From NORP240 sp038134485 (GTDB lineage: Bacteria; Pseudomonadota; Gammaproteobacteria; Pseudomonadales; Pseudohongiellaceae): a stretch of 64,000 nt of DNA. The stretch's first letter is position 1. Each line of letters opens with the position of its first letter. The position numbers and the translations under genes were made by a program. The stretch lies in NCBI GenBank assembly GCA_038134485.1, contig JAYPVG010000008.1, positions 1-64,000 on the forward strand. The letters are read 5' to 3'. Below are positions 1 through 6,804 of this stretch, one piece after another. The notes below the pieces were generated by a model. It worked only from the letters and a program-made list of their open reading frames with translations, was not told the origin of the DNA and searched no databases.

Positions 1-81
1 CCGCACTTGAAAGACCACCTGAAGCGCTTGAACAAAAGCCTTCGCGCCTTGCGAATATCGGCCGACAGAGACAAGAACTAA
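1..81 (+). CDS. possible 3' end of a gene cut by the window start
   Basis: Frame 1 is open from the first base to a TAA at 79-81 and encodes 26 residues rich in Lys, Arg and Leu, ending in RISADRDKN. The charged, helical-looking tail is compatible with the C-terminus of a real protein, but it is too short to assign a family. It could equally be a chance open stretch. No function is proposed. Confidence 0.3.
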   Translation, partial: PHLKDHLKRLNKSLRALRISADRDKN

Positions 82-381
82 AAACTAACGCTGAGCCCAG
101 AATTTTTCAGTACAGTCTATCGAGACGACCAACGAGTCGGTGTACCACTGAAATACATGTAACTATAGTCTAAAAAGTAATTATTCGAACGCCGAACGTT
201 ATTTTACGAATACATCATCACTGATGACCGTTGTCGCGCTGAGGGGCATCGCTTTATCGCTCTGACCGTTGCTCATTATCCGCCAGAATCGAAAGGAAAC
301 GATTGACCGAAAGTAATTGAAATATAAGGTCAAAACGCTGACTATTCTATTCTCATTACACTACCGGGATAGGCAATTCCA
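82..381. other. spacer upstream of ltaE, no gene seen
   Basis: About 300 bases with stops in all frames and no recognisable RNA gene. A TTGACC hexamer near 304 and TATAAG near 322 resemble promoter elements but are only about 14 bp apart, so they are not called as a promoter. No clear terminator hairpin is visible behind the upstream frame. Confidence 0.4.
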
Positions 382-1386
382 ATGATAGACCTGCGAAGCG
401 ACACGACAACACAGCCATCCGAGGCTATGCGCAAAAAGATGGCCGCTGCACCCGTGGGCGACGATGTCTTTGGTGATGATCCTACCGTTAATGCCCTGGA
501 AGAGAAAGTCGCAAGGATGGCTGGCAAGGAATCTGCGCTGCTATTGCCATCTGGAACACAAAGTAATCTGGTGGCGCTGCTCTCACACTGCCAGCGTGGT
601 GAGGAATATATAGTAGGTCAAGACTACCATACCTATCTTTATGAGGCCGGTGGCGCCGCAGTGTTCGGTAGTATTCAGCCTCAACCAATTCCAGTCGCAG
701 CCGACGGCACTCTGTGCCTTGAAGTGGCGCAGTCTAAAATAAAGCCGGATGATCCGCACTTCGCCATGACCAGGTTGCTGGTATTGGAAAATACACATAA
801 CGGCAGGGTGCTGGGGCTTGGCTACATGGCTGAGGCGTATGACCTCGCGACGCGCAATGGCCTTTCGCTGCACTTAGATGGCGCACGAGTGTTCAATGCT
901 GCGATAGAAATGGGTGTGCAATTGGAAGAAATTGTCCGTCATGCTGACAGCGTGTCGATCTGCTTTTCTAAGGGATTGGGGGCCCCCGTTGGCTCTCTGC
1001 TTTGCGGTTCGAGCGAGTTTATTGCAAAGGCGCGCCGCTGGCGCAAAATGGCGGGCGGCGGCATGCGTCAAGCGGGCGTCTTGGCAGCTGCGATAGGCTA
1101 TGCCATCGATAACAATATCGATCGCTTGGCGATTGATCATATACATGCCCGTCGACTGGCATCAGCTTTGAGTGAGATTGAGGGCATTACGCTAATCGGC
1201 AACCAGACCAATATGATTTTTATTGAACTTGCTGATGCAAAAGTAGGTGCTCTGCTCGAACAATTTCTTGCCGGACGCGGGGTGAAGGTTCTGGGCGGGA
1301 AAAAAATGCGCCTTGTGACGCATCTCGATATCGACGAGGCTGACATAGAAAAGGTTATCAAATTATTTCGAGAGTATTTTTCTTAA
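382..1386 (+). CDS. ltaE: low-specificity L-threonine aldolase
   Basis: PLP-dependent enzyme that cleaves L-threonine or L-allo-threonine to glycine and acetaldehyde in the cytoplasm. The 334 residues match the family length (E. coli LtaE has 333). The start MIDLRSDT, the GDDVFGDDPT motif, LPSGTQSNLVALLSHC, the ENTHN segment, HLDGAR (about 164-169) and the PLP lysine K197 in FSKGLGAPVGS are all present. The MAGGGMRQ motif that shapes the cofactor pocket follows. The ATG at 382 begins the conserved N-terminus directly, so the start is firm. It stands alone on the plus strand, with the AT-rich accessory patch behind it. Assignment is by family recognition. Activity towards related beta-hydroxy amino acids cannot be excluded. 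Confidence 0.95.
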   Translation: MIDLRSDTTTQPSEAMRKKMAAAPVGDDVFGDDPTVNALEEKVARMAGKESALLLPSGTQSNLVALLSHCQRGEEYIVGQDYHTYLYEAGGAAVFGSIQPQPIPVAADGTLCLEVAQSKIKPDDPHFAMTRLLVLENTHNGRVLGLGYMAEAYDLATRNGLSLHLDGARVFNAAIEMGVQLEEIVRHADSVSICFSKGLGAPVGSLLCGSSEFIAKARRWRKMAGGGMRQAGVLAAAIGYAIDNNIDRLAIDHIHARRLASALSEIEGITLIGNQTNMIFIELADAKVGALLEQFLAGRGVKVLGGKKMRLVTHLDIDEADIEKVIKLFREYFS

Positions 1387-1647
1387 CAGCGTACTGTCAG
1401 CCGGAGTGAGAAATTTACTTATGAAAAGGGCATGATGCCTAATTCCGGGTTCTCCATGCGTCTTGAATGGGAATCCAAGATTGCTCGAATAGTTCGTATT
1501 TATCTTTACAGAATATCGGATTACACCAAGTAGTTCGGAAAACAACCTCCATGACCGCCAATCCTTCCATATCCCGCTCTATTCAATTTCTTATTTCGTC
1601 CTGTTTTACAATCTCTGACCAATTCTGAAGCAATGATCGGTCGCCAT

Positions 1648-1956
1648 CTAACTACTCTTAGATTTCTGAATTGATTGCTCAGTTTTTTTATTCATAAATT
1701 TTTCCATTGAAAGAGATATCGTTGCTATTAAGAAAAATGCCGCTCCACCACCAAGGAGAACATTGATGCCAATTATGCCTTCAGAAAAATACATCGCTAT
1801 GGAAAAAATTATTAAAATCCAAAAAATAATTTCGTTAAAGGTATCATCTCTTGGGTTTGAGGATAGCACTAATGTGTTAATTACTAAGGCAGCAAAAACA
1901 CTTAACTTATTTGTTACTAAGTCTTGGTGTAATGATTTTTTTATTTTGCCAATCAA
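1648..1956 (-). CDS. small hydrophobic membrane protein, unknown function
   Basis: 102 residues with a Lys-rich start, a hydrophobic stretch near 17-32 (LSVFAALVINTLVL), a long hydrophobic block near 43-82 containing GIIGINVLLGGGAAFF, and a charged Lys/Ser tail. Two or three membrane helices are likely. The frame begins with TTG at 1956, overlapping the TGA stop of the upstream small gene (shared TTGA), which suggests translational coupling. No strong Shine-Dalgarno is seen. Base composition is much more AT-rich than the core genes. I do not recognise the family. Immunity, toxin or holin-like roles are possible for such small membrane proteins but nothing here proves one. Confidence 0.55.
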   Translation of the reverse strand: MIGKIKKSLHQDLVTNKLSVFAALVINTLVLSSNPRDDTFNEIIFWILIIFSIAMYFSEGIIGINVLLGGGAAFFLIATISLSMEKFMNKKTEQSIQKSKSS

Positions 1957-2156
1957 TTTACAAAGGGATCGTCTTTGTCAGTAAGTCTTCCTGTGCACTT
2001 TAGAAAGAAGTAATAAGAAAATGCGGAAAGAAAGATTGGGTAAAAAATATCTCCAAATCTTAGAGGTAATGAAAAGAATGACCACCAAGACAATAAACTT
2101 ACAGCAAGCGGTAAATACCAAAAATATTTGCCATATTTCGATAAAAGATTTTTCAT
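1953..2156 (-). CDS. small aromatic-rich membrane protein, unknown function
   Basis: 67 residues starting at ATG (2156): a short basic N-terminus, then two hydrophobic segments, one with YLPLAVSLLSWWSFFSLPL (about 14-32) and one with FYPIFLSAFSYYFFL (about 38-52), followed by a polar tail ending DDPFVN. It is unusually rich in Trp, Phe and Tyr. Its stop overlaps the start of the 102-residue membrane protein behind it, so the two probably form one transcript and may act together. It lies in the AT-rich patch behind glmS. The family is not recognised. Confidence 0.5.
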   Translation of the reverse strand: MKNLLSKYGKYFWYLPLAVSLLSWWSFFSLPLRFGDIFYPIFLSAFSYYFFLKCTGRLTDKDDPFVN

Positions 2157-2298
2157 AAGAAAATTTTAAAAAAATAGACGCGTTTGTTAAGGTTAAATTT
2201 TAGACGTTTAGGATTTTTTCTGACCAACCGAGAAATCTTTATTTATTCAACAGTAACAGACTAGATTTCGTAAGTCCTGCGAATCTATTACTCTTAGC

Positions 2299-2327
2299 GT
2301 TATGAGTCTCACTTCACTGTCACTGAG
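2299..2327 (-). repeat. degenerate direct copy of the glmS 3' terminus
   Basis: Aligned without gaps to 2901-2929, 22 of 29 bases are identical. Read on the minus strand it encodes SVTVK followed by TGA, where genuine glmS ends SVTVE and TGA. The similarity continues about 10 bases past the stop codon (ending TAAC in both). It has the same orientation as glmS and lies about 600 bp downstream. It is read as an old attachment-site duplication. Confidence 0.6.
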
Positions 2328-2375
2328 TAGATTTAACTGTCTACTTTTTTTGATTTATAAAATTTAATAAAGAAA

Positions 2376-2549
2376 TCAAAATTCTTTTTTTTCATTTTTT
2401 TTTGATTTTCGCGTACCCAGCGCTGTTCCAATTGCAACACCTACTGCTATCCAAACTGGTTCATTGGTGGCAACGAAAACTGCTACGCCAATTGCTGTAC
2501 CAACACCAATCCAGTTTCCAACATTGTTGGAGTCTTTATTCTTGCTCAT
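2376..2549 (-). CDS. 57-residue glycine-rich small membrane protein
   Basis: A short gene, ATG at 2549 to TGA at 2376, coding for a polar N-terminus (MSKNKDSNN), a membrane segment with VGNWIGVGTAIGVAVFV, a turn with NEP, a second segment VWIAVGVAIGTALG, and a Lys-rich tail. The spaced Gly/Ala/Ile pattern (GxGxAIGxA and GVAIGxALG) resembles glycine-zipper helical hairpins. It is preceded by an AAGAAAG stretch that may serve as a weak ribosome-binding site. The two symmetric repeats and lysine-rich end make a chance frame unlikely. Function unknown. Small cationic glycine-zipper proteins include pore formers, toxins and uncharacterised membrane proteins. Confidence 0.6.
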   Translation of the reverse strand: MSKNKDSNNVGNWIGVGTAIGVAVFVATNEPVWIAVGVAIGTALGTRKSKKNEKKEF

Positions 2550-2591
2550 TTACTTTCTTAAAAATATTAATGAGGAGCCCCTGCGCCTTTT

Positions 2592-2664
2592 TTATTTTTC
2601 ATCTCGTATCCAATGTCCGACTTCTTCTACTTTGATTTTTACTTCATTTTTCTTCTGAAGTCAT
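2592..2664 (-). pseudogene. short frame broken by a one-base shift
   Basis: The ATG at 2664 overlaps the stop of the recombinase-like frame (ATGA). It reads MTSEEK and then hits TGA. If one T near 2646 is skipped, the frame continues as EVKIKVEEVGHWIRDEK to a TAA at 2592. The start-stop overlap and the sensible charged composition suggest a real small gene with an indel in an A-rich run, or a sequencing error. It is very short and may be chance. Confidence 0.3.
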
Positions 2665-2954
2665 ATTTTGTATTTTTTGAGAAGACTCCAAACCAGATTA
2701 GTTGAGAACTTGTCTGTTCTTCTCGGTTTGTAGTTGTTTGAATTAAGGTAGTTTGAAATGTCTTTATTCGACATTCCGTTCTTGTGTAAGTCGTATATCA
2801 GTTCGAGTAATTCTTCCCAATCATCACTGAGATTTACTATAGTGAATTTCCGAGAAGTGATACTAACAATACATCCAAGAGTAATATTGTAGATGTCAGA
2901 GTTACGAATTTCACTCCACTGTAACAGACTTGGCCAGGTTGCGAGGCTGATCAA
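2661..2954 (-). pseudogene. 5'-truncated recombinase-like / HTH frame fused into the glmS end
   Basis: A frame of 97 codons whose first part (TTG at 2954) is simply out-of-frame glmS. The meaningful portion starts after the glmS stop: TIVNLSDDWEELLELIYDLHKNG, then MSNKDISNYLNSNNYKPRR and FSTNLVWSLLKKYKI. The pattern G-x-S-x-x-x-I-x-x-x-L-N followed by a basic stretch and S/T-x-x-x-V resembles the helix-turn-helix segment behind the catalytic domain of serine recombinases. No catalytic serine domain is present and no in-frame ATG precedes it except inside MSNK. It is therefore read as a gene decapitated by recombination at glmS. Family assignment is tentative; codons are AT-rich, unlike the neighbours. 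Confidence 0.4.
2901..2929 (-). repeat. glmS terminus, partner of the 2299-2327 copy (attTn7-like)
   Basis: Last five codons of glmS, its TGA stop and about 10 bases beyond. This is the parental copy of the degenerate direct repeat at 2299-2327. The conserved glmS C-terminal codons are the recognition region used by Tn7-type TnsD proteins in other bacteria. No Tn7 end is seen at the expected insertion point some 23-25 bp past the stop. Confidence 0.6.
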
Positions 2955-4746
2955 CGTCGGTTCCCTTTAGGATGGCAACGTGGTACGCGAGCAGCTGCAG
3001 CGGTATTACAAACAGGATAGGGTCAAGCATATCCTGGGACGCTGGAACATGAATGACTTTGCAGTTCTTGTCGCCCTGGTAGCCAATACTCTCATCAGCA
3101 AAGACAAAGAGTTTGCCTCCCCGAGCGCTAACTTCTGCCAGGTTAGCCTTCAGTTTACCGAGCAGTTCGTTGTTCGGAGCTACGGCGATAACAGGCATTC
3201 TGCTGTCCACCAGTGCCAGCGGTCCATGTTTTAATTCGCCGGCCGGATACGCTTCAGCATGAATATAGGAGATTTCCTTCAGCTTGAGAGCACCCTCTTT
3301 TGCCACCGGATATTGAATGCCTCTTCCCAGGAAAAGTGTGTGCTGCTTATTGGCAAAACGTTTGGATAGTTTTTTGATCTGCCCATCAAGCCCCAGGGTG
3401 TCGGTTACCCGCTGTGGCAAATCTCGCAATTTGCGCACGATCTTTGCTTCGTCTTTTTCGGAAAGACCATGGCGGCGACCCAGCACAATTGCCAACAGCA
3501 GCAGTAAACACAGCTGGGTGGTAAACGCCTTGGTAGAAGCAACCCCAATTTCCTGACCAGCCTGGGTCAGCAGACAGAAATCCGACTCTCGAACCAGGCT
3601 GCTGATGGCAACATTGCAGATTGCCAGTGTGGATTCGTATTTCGCGCGTTTGGCAAAGCGTAATGCGGCCAGCGTATCGGCGGTTTCACCCGACTGGGAG
3701 ATGCTGACGAACAGGGTGCCCGGCTGAACGATAACGTCGCGATAGCGATAGTCGCTGGCAATGTCCACGTGGCAAGGTAATTTGGCGATGCTTTCCATCC
3801 AGTGTTTGGCTACCTGTCCCGCCAGAAAGCTGGTTCCACAGGCGACTATCTGCACATTGCTTACCCGGTCAAAAATCTCTCGGGCCGTGATGCCGAAAGC
3901 TTCTTCCAATACCCTGGAATTGCTGATGCGGCCGTCCAGCGTATCCCTGATCGCCTTTGGCTGCTCGAAGATTTCCTTCAGCATAAAGTGATTGAAGACC
4001 CCCTTTTCGACTTCACCTTGATTGCTGCTGATACGGGTAGTCTTTCGTGTCACCTTGCGATTATTGTTCCAGATCTCGACACTATCGAGCTTGATCCTGG
4101 CGATATCTCCCTCTTCGAGAAAAATAAAGCGGTCGGTCACCTGACCTAGCGCCAGCGCATCTGAAGCGATAAAGTTTTCGCCGATCCCTCTGCCAATAAC
4201 CAGGGGACTGCCGCTGCGTGTCACAACTATCTGATCCGGCTGCTCCGAGTCTATGACGCAAATCCCGTAGGCGCCTTCAAGCTGATTGACCGCGTTTTTT
4301 ACTGCATCGAGAAGGTTAACCTCACCACCCTTACGAGCCTGGTGCACGAGGTGCGCAATCACTTCCGAATCGGTTTCCGTTTTAAAACAGTATCCTGACT
4401 TCTCGAGCCCGACGCGCAGTTTTTCATGGTTTTCTATTATGCCGTTATGAACCAGCGCAATCTGATTCCCGGATGTGTGCGGATGGGCGTTCTTGACCGT
4501 TGGTTTGCCATGGGTGGCCCAGCGGGTATGGGCTATCCCCAGATTACCGGAGGTATTGGTCCGCTCTACCTGATCAATCAGTTTTTGTACTTTGCCCACC
4601 GACTTGGTGCAGTCGAGGCGTGGTCGGGTGGTATCAATGAGAGCAAGTCCCGCTGAATCGTAGCCGCGGTATTCTAGCCTCTTCAGGCCCTCGATCAGAA
4701 TCTTCGAAACTTCCCGTTCCGCGATCGCAGCAACTATTCCACACAT
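2911..4746 (-). CDS. glmS: glutamine--fructose-6-phosphate aminotransferase (isomerizing)
   Basis: Cytoplasmic enzyme that makes glucosamine-6-phosphate from fructose-6-phosphate and glutamine, the entry to UDP-GlcNAc for peptidoglycan and lipid A. 611 residues, the usual length. The mature N-terminus CGIVAAIAER gives the catalytic Cys1 after Met removal. The glutaminase domain (to about 225) contains RGYDSAGLA, HTRWATHGKP and HNGIIENH. Two SIS isomerase domains follow, with SQSGETADTLAAL, STKAFTTQL, KEGALKLKEISYIHAEAYPAGELKHGP, and the terminal LAKSVTVE. It lies 29 bp behind glmU, the previous enzyme-encoding gene, so the two are probably co-transcribed. The conserved 3' end borders the AT-rich island. 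Confidence 0.98.
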   Translation of the reverse strand: MCGIVAAIAEREVSKILIEGLKRLEYRGYDSAGLALIDTTRPRLDCTKSVGKVQKLIDQVERTNTSGNLGIAHTRWATHGKPTVKNAHPHTSGNQIALVHNGIIENHEKLRVGLEKSGYCFKTETDSEVIAHLVHQARKGGEVNLLDAVKNAVNQLEGAYGICVIDSEQPDQIVVTRSGSPLVIGRGIGENFIASDALALGQVTDRFIFLEEGDIARIKLDSVEIWNNNRKVTRKTTRISSNQGEVEKGVFNHFMLKEIFEQPKAIRDTLDGRISNSRVLEEAFGITAREIFDRVSNVQIVACGTSFLAGQVAKHWMESIAKLPCHVDIASDYRYRDVIVQPGTLFVSISQSGETADTLAALRFAKRAKYESTLAICNVAISSLVRESDFCLLTQAGQEIGVASTKAFTTQLCLLLLLAIVLGRRHGLSEKDEAKIVRKLRDLPQRVTDTLGLDGQIKKLSKRFANKQHTLFLGRGIQYPVAKEGALKLKEISYIHAEAYPAGELKHGPLALVDSRMPVIAVAPNNELLGKLKANLAEVSARGGKLFVFADESIGYQGDKNCKVIHVPASQDMLDPILFVIPLQLLAYHVAILKGTDVDQPRNLAKSVTVE

Positions 4747-4775
4747 ACCTTAAACCCGATTGCCCTGGCGGCTGT

Positions 4776-6146
4776 TTATTTTTTGCCCGGTCGCTTCCAG
4801 CCGCTGATGTTACGTTGTTTGCCGCGGCCGATGGCCAGCTCCTTTTCGGAGACGTCAGAGTTTATTGTTGACCCTGCCGCTATAAATGCATCATTGGCGA
4901 TTTTTACCGGCGCGACAAGCGTACTGTTGGAACCGATAAAGACATTGTCGCCAATTGTACAGCGGTGTTTTTTCGAACCATCATAATTGCAGAATATTGT
5001 TCCGGCACCTACGTTAACAGCGCTACCGAGATCAGCATCGCCGATGTATGCAAAATGATTGGCCTTGGATCCAGTGCCAAGGGTGGAGTTCTTGATCTCA
5101 ACGAAATTACCAACCTTGACTCCCTGTTCGAGCCGGGTACCGGCACGAAGTCTCGCAAACGGTCCCACACTGCAGTTATCGGCTATTTCCGCTTCCTCGA
5201 TAAGCGTGTTGGTCAACACGGCGGTTGCGTTTCCTATTACACTGTCTTTAATAATGACATTTGGCGCTATGCTTACGTTGTCGCCCAGTACCACGCGACC
5301 CTCAAAAACAACATTGGCATCGATAAATACGTCTTTACCGCACACTACTTCACCGCGGATATCCACGCGGGCCGGGTCTGCTATGGTCACGCCCATTTTC
5401 AATAACTGTTCAACTTGTTTCATCTGGTAGTGTCGCTCCAGTCTGGCCAGCTGCATTTTGTCATTGACGCCCTGCACCTCAAATTCGTCATCAATAATGC
5501 GGGTGTAGATTTCACATCCATCCTGCACGGCCATGGCTATAACATCAGTGAGATAATACTCTCCCTGACTGTTATTCTTGTCGAGCTGCCCCAACCAGTT
5601 ACGAAGCCGGCTTGAGGGGATTGCCATTATACCGCTGTTAATTTCGGTAATTTTCCGTTCGGACTCCGAAGCATCTTTCTCTTCCACGATCGCGGTAACC
5701 CTGTTGTCACCGTCGCGGATAATTCTGCCAAGACCGGTCGGCCTGGGGGTATTCAGGGTCAACAGCGCCAATGTATTTGTTCCCACGCTATCGACAAGGT
5801 CGAGCAGAGTTTCCGTCTTGATGAGCGGTACGTCGCCACAGAGCACGAGCACCGCAGATTCCCGGTCTGCCTCAATGAGAGGCATGGCCTGCGCAACCGC
5901 ATGACCCGTGCCCAGCTGTTGTTCCTGCACCACCCAGCCAAGTTTTTCGTCATCCGCAAAATGGGCCCGCACCAAGTCACCGCCGTGGCCGATCACCACC
6001 TTTATCCGAGCGTCTCCTAGCGCGCGAGCCGTATTGACAACGTGTTCAAGCATCGGCGCGCCGCCAATCTCGTGCAGGACCTTGGGCCTTTCGGAATTCA
6101 TCCGAGTGCCCTTTCCCGCTGCTAGAATGACGACATCAATGCTCAT
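4776..6146 (-). CDS. glmU: bifunctional GlcNAc-1-phosphate uridyltransferase / glucosamine-1-phosphate acetyltransferase
   Basis: Makes UDP-N-acetylglucosamine in two steps: acetylation of GlcN-1-P and uridylation of GlcNAc-1-P. 456 residues. The N-terminal pyrophosphorylase domain shows LAAGKGTRMNSERPKVLHEI (about 8-27) and LCGDVPL. The C-terminal left-handed beta-helix has hexapeptide repeats from about residue 250, with EIKNSTLGTGSKANHFAYIGDA and GAGTIFCNYDG near the acetyl-CoA site. The ATG at 6146 begins directly with the nucleotide-binding motif. It sits behind the atp operon terminator and ahead of glmS, a gene order common in Gammaproteobacteria. Confidence 0.98.
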   Translation of the reverse strand: MSIDVVILAAGKGTRMNSERPKVLHEIGGAPMLEHVVNTARALGDARIKVVIGHGGDLVRAHFADDEKLGWVVQEQQLGTGHAVAQAMPLIEADRESAVLVLCGDVPLIKTETLLDLVDSVGTNTLALLTLNTPRPTGLGRIIRDGDNRVTAIVEEKDASESERKITEINSGIMAIPSSRLRNWLGQLDKNNSQGEYYLTDVIAMAVQDGCEIYTRIIDDEFEVQGVNDKMQLARLERHYQMKQVEQLLKMGVTIADPARVDIRGEVVCGKDVFIDANVVFEGRVVLGDNVSIAPNVIIKDSVIGNATAVLTNTLIEEAEIADNCSVGPFARLRAGTRLEQGVKVGNFVEIKNSTLGTGSKANHFAYIGDADLGSAVNVGAGTIFCNYDGSKKHRCTIGDNVFIGSNSTLVAPVKIANDAFIAAGSTINSDVSEKELAIGRGKQRNISGWKRPGKK

Positions 6147-6271
6147 CTATTAGCTCTTTCGTGAATCCCTGACCAGCACCCGGGAATGCCCTGCGCCGGC
6201 AGTCCAGTAATTGATCGGGGGTTCTTTATTCAGATTCTTGAATTGGTTATCGCAAGGAGGCAAAGAATAGC

Positions 6272-6301
6272 AAAAAAAAAGGTAGCGAATGCTACCTTTT
6301 T
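6272..6301 (-). terminator. rho-independent terminator of the atp operon
   Basis: Perfect 6-bp stem GGTAGC (6281-6286) and GCTACC (6291-6296) with a GAAT loop, flanked by nine A on the left and five T on the right. Read on minus it ends in a long U-tract, right behind atpC. The A/T symmetry means it could also act on the plus strand. Confidence 0.88.
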
Positions 6302-6333
6302 CTGGTCAGTTCGTTATTTCCTTCGAAACCTGA

Positions 6334-6747
6334 CTATTTCTTTATTTGTCTGAGTGCTCGCAGCTGCGCTGCCGCCTCCGCCAGTTGTGCAGCGGCCGCC
6401 GAGTACTCGAATTCCGCTCCCTGGTCGCTCATGGCTTTTTCCGCCTCCTCCATAGCGCGCGCTGCCGCAGCCTCGTCCACGTCACCAGCCCTGATTGCGG
6501 TGTCTGCCAGCAAGGTCACTACGCCCCTCTGTACCTCCAGAAATCCGCCAGAAACGTAAAAAACCTCTTCTTCTCCTCCTTGCTTGACCAGTCTTACCGG
6601 TCCCGGGATGAGCGCAGTCAGCAGCGGCGCATGGCCTGGCGCTATGCCCAGATCTCCCAGCGAGCCTGCTGCGACAACCATTTCCACCAACCCCGAAAAG
6701 ATACTCTCCTCGGCGCTTACGATGTCACAATGCATTTGAAAAGACAT
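6334..6747 (-). CDS. atpC: F-type ATP synthase epsilon subunit
   Basis: Central-stalk subunit of F1 that couples gamma to the c-ring and can inhibit ATP hydrolysis. 137 residues: an N-terminal beta-sandwich with CDIVSAEESIFSG and GDLGIAPGHAPLLTALIPGPVR, then a C-terminal helical hairpin (Ala/Glu rich, from about residue 90). Both domains are present and the length is normal. Last gene of the atp operon, 57 bp behind atpD and followed by the strong terminator at 6272-6301. Confidence 0.96.
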   Translation of the reverse strand: MSFQMHCDIVSAEESIFSGLVEMVVAAGSLGDLGIAPGHAPLLTALIPGPVRLVKQGGEEEVFYVSGGFLEVQRGVVTLLADTAIRAGDVDEAAAARAMEEAEKAMSDQGAEFEYSAAAAQLAEAAAQLRALRQIKK

Positions 6748-6804
6748 ACGCTTCTCCAGCTGTTATTTCGCTGCTTCCGGACACGGCCCGAAGCAAGTCT
6801 TCAT

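Larger units (their letters stand above)
1387..2910. mobile_element. small AT-rich accessory island at the glmS 3' end
   Basis: This stretch between ltaE and the glmS stop, especially 1640-2910, is visibly much richer in A and T than the flanking housekeeping genes. It contains only small unassigned membrane-protein genes, a truncated recombinase-like frame and a broken short frame. A degenerate copy of the glmS terminus lies inside it (2299-2327). The glmS 3' end is a well-known integration target (attTn7, used by Tn7-like elements and other islands). No intact transposase, integrase or Tn7 end is visible, so this is read as the remnant of one or more integrated elements. The first 260 bases (1387-1647) show no gene. 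Boundaries are approximate. Confidence 0.5.

Noticed and set aside
2860..2910. Tn7 end at the attTn7 position behind glmS
   Set aside because: Looked for a Tn7-type TGTGGGCGG end at about 23-25 bp past the glmS stop and did not find it; no tns genes are present either.
3760..3785. CACGTG core inside glmS as a possible parS
   Set aside because: Flanks (GTCCACGTGGCA) do not extend the palindrome to parS length.
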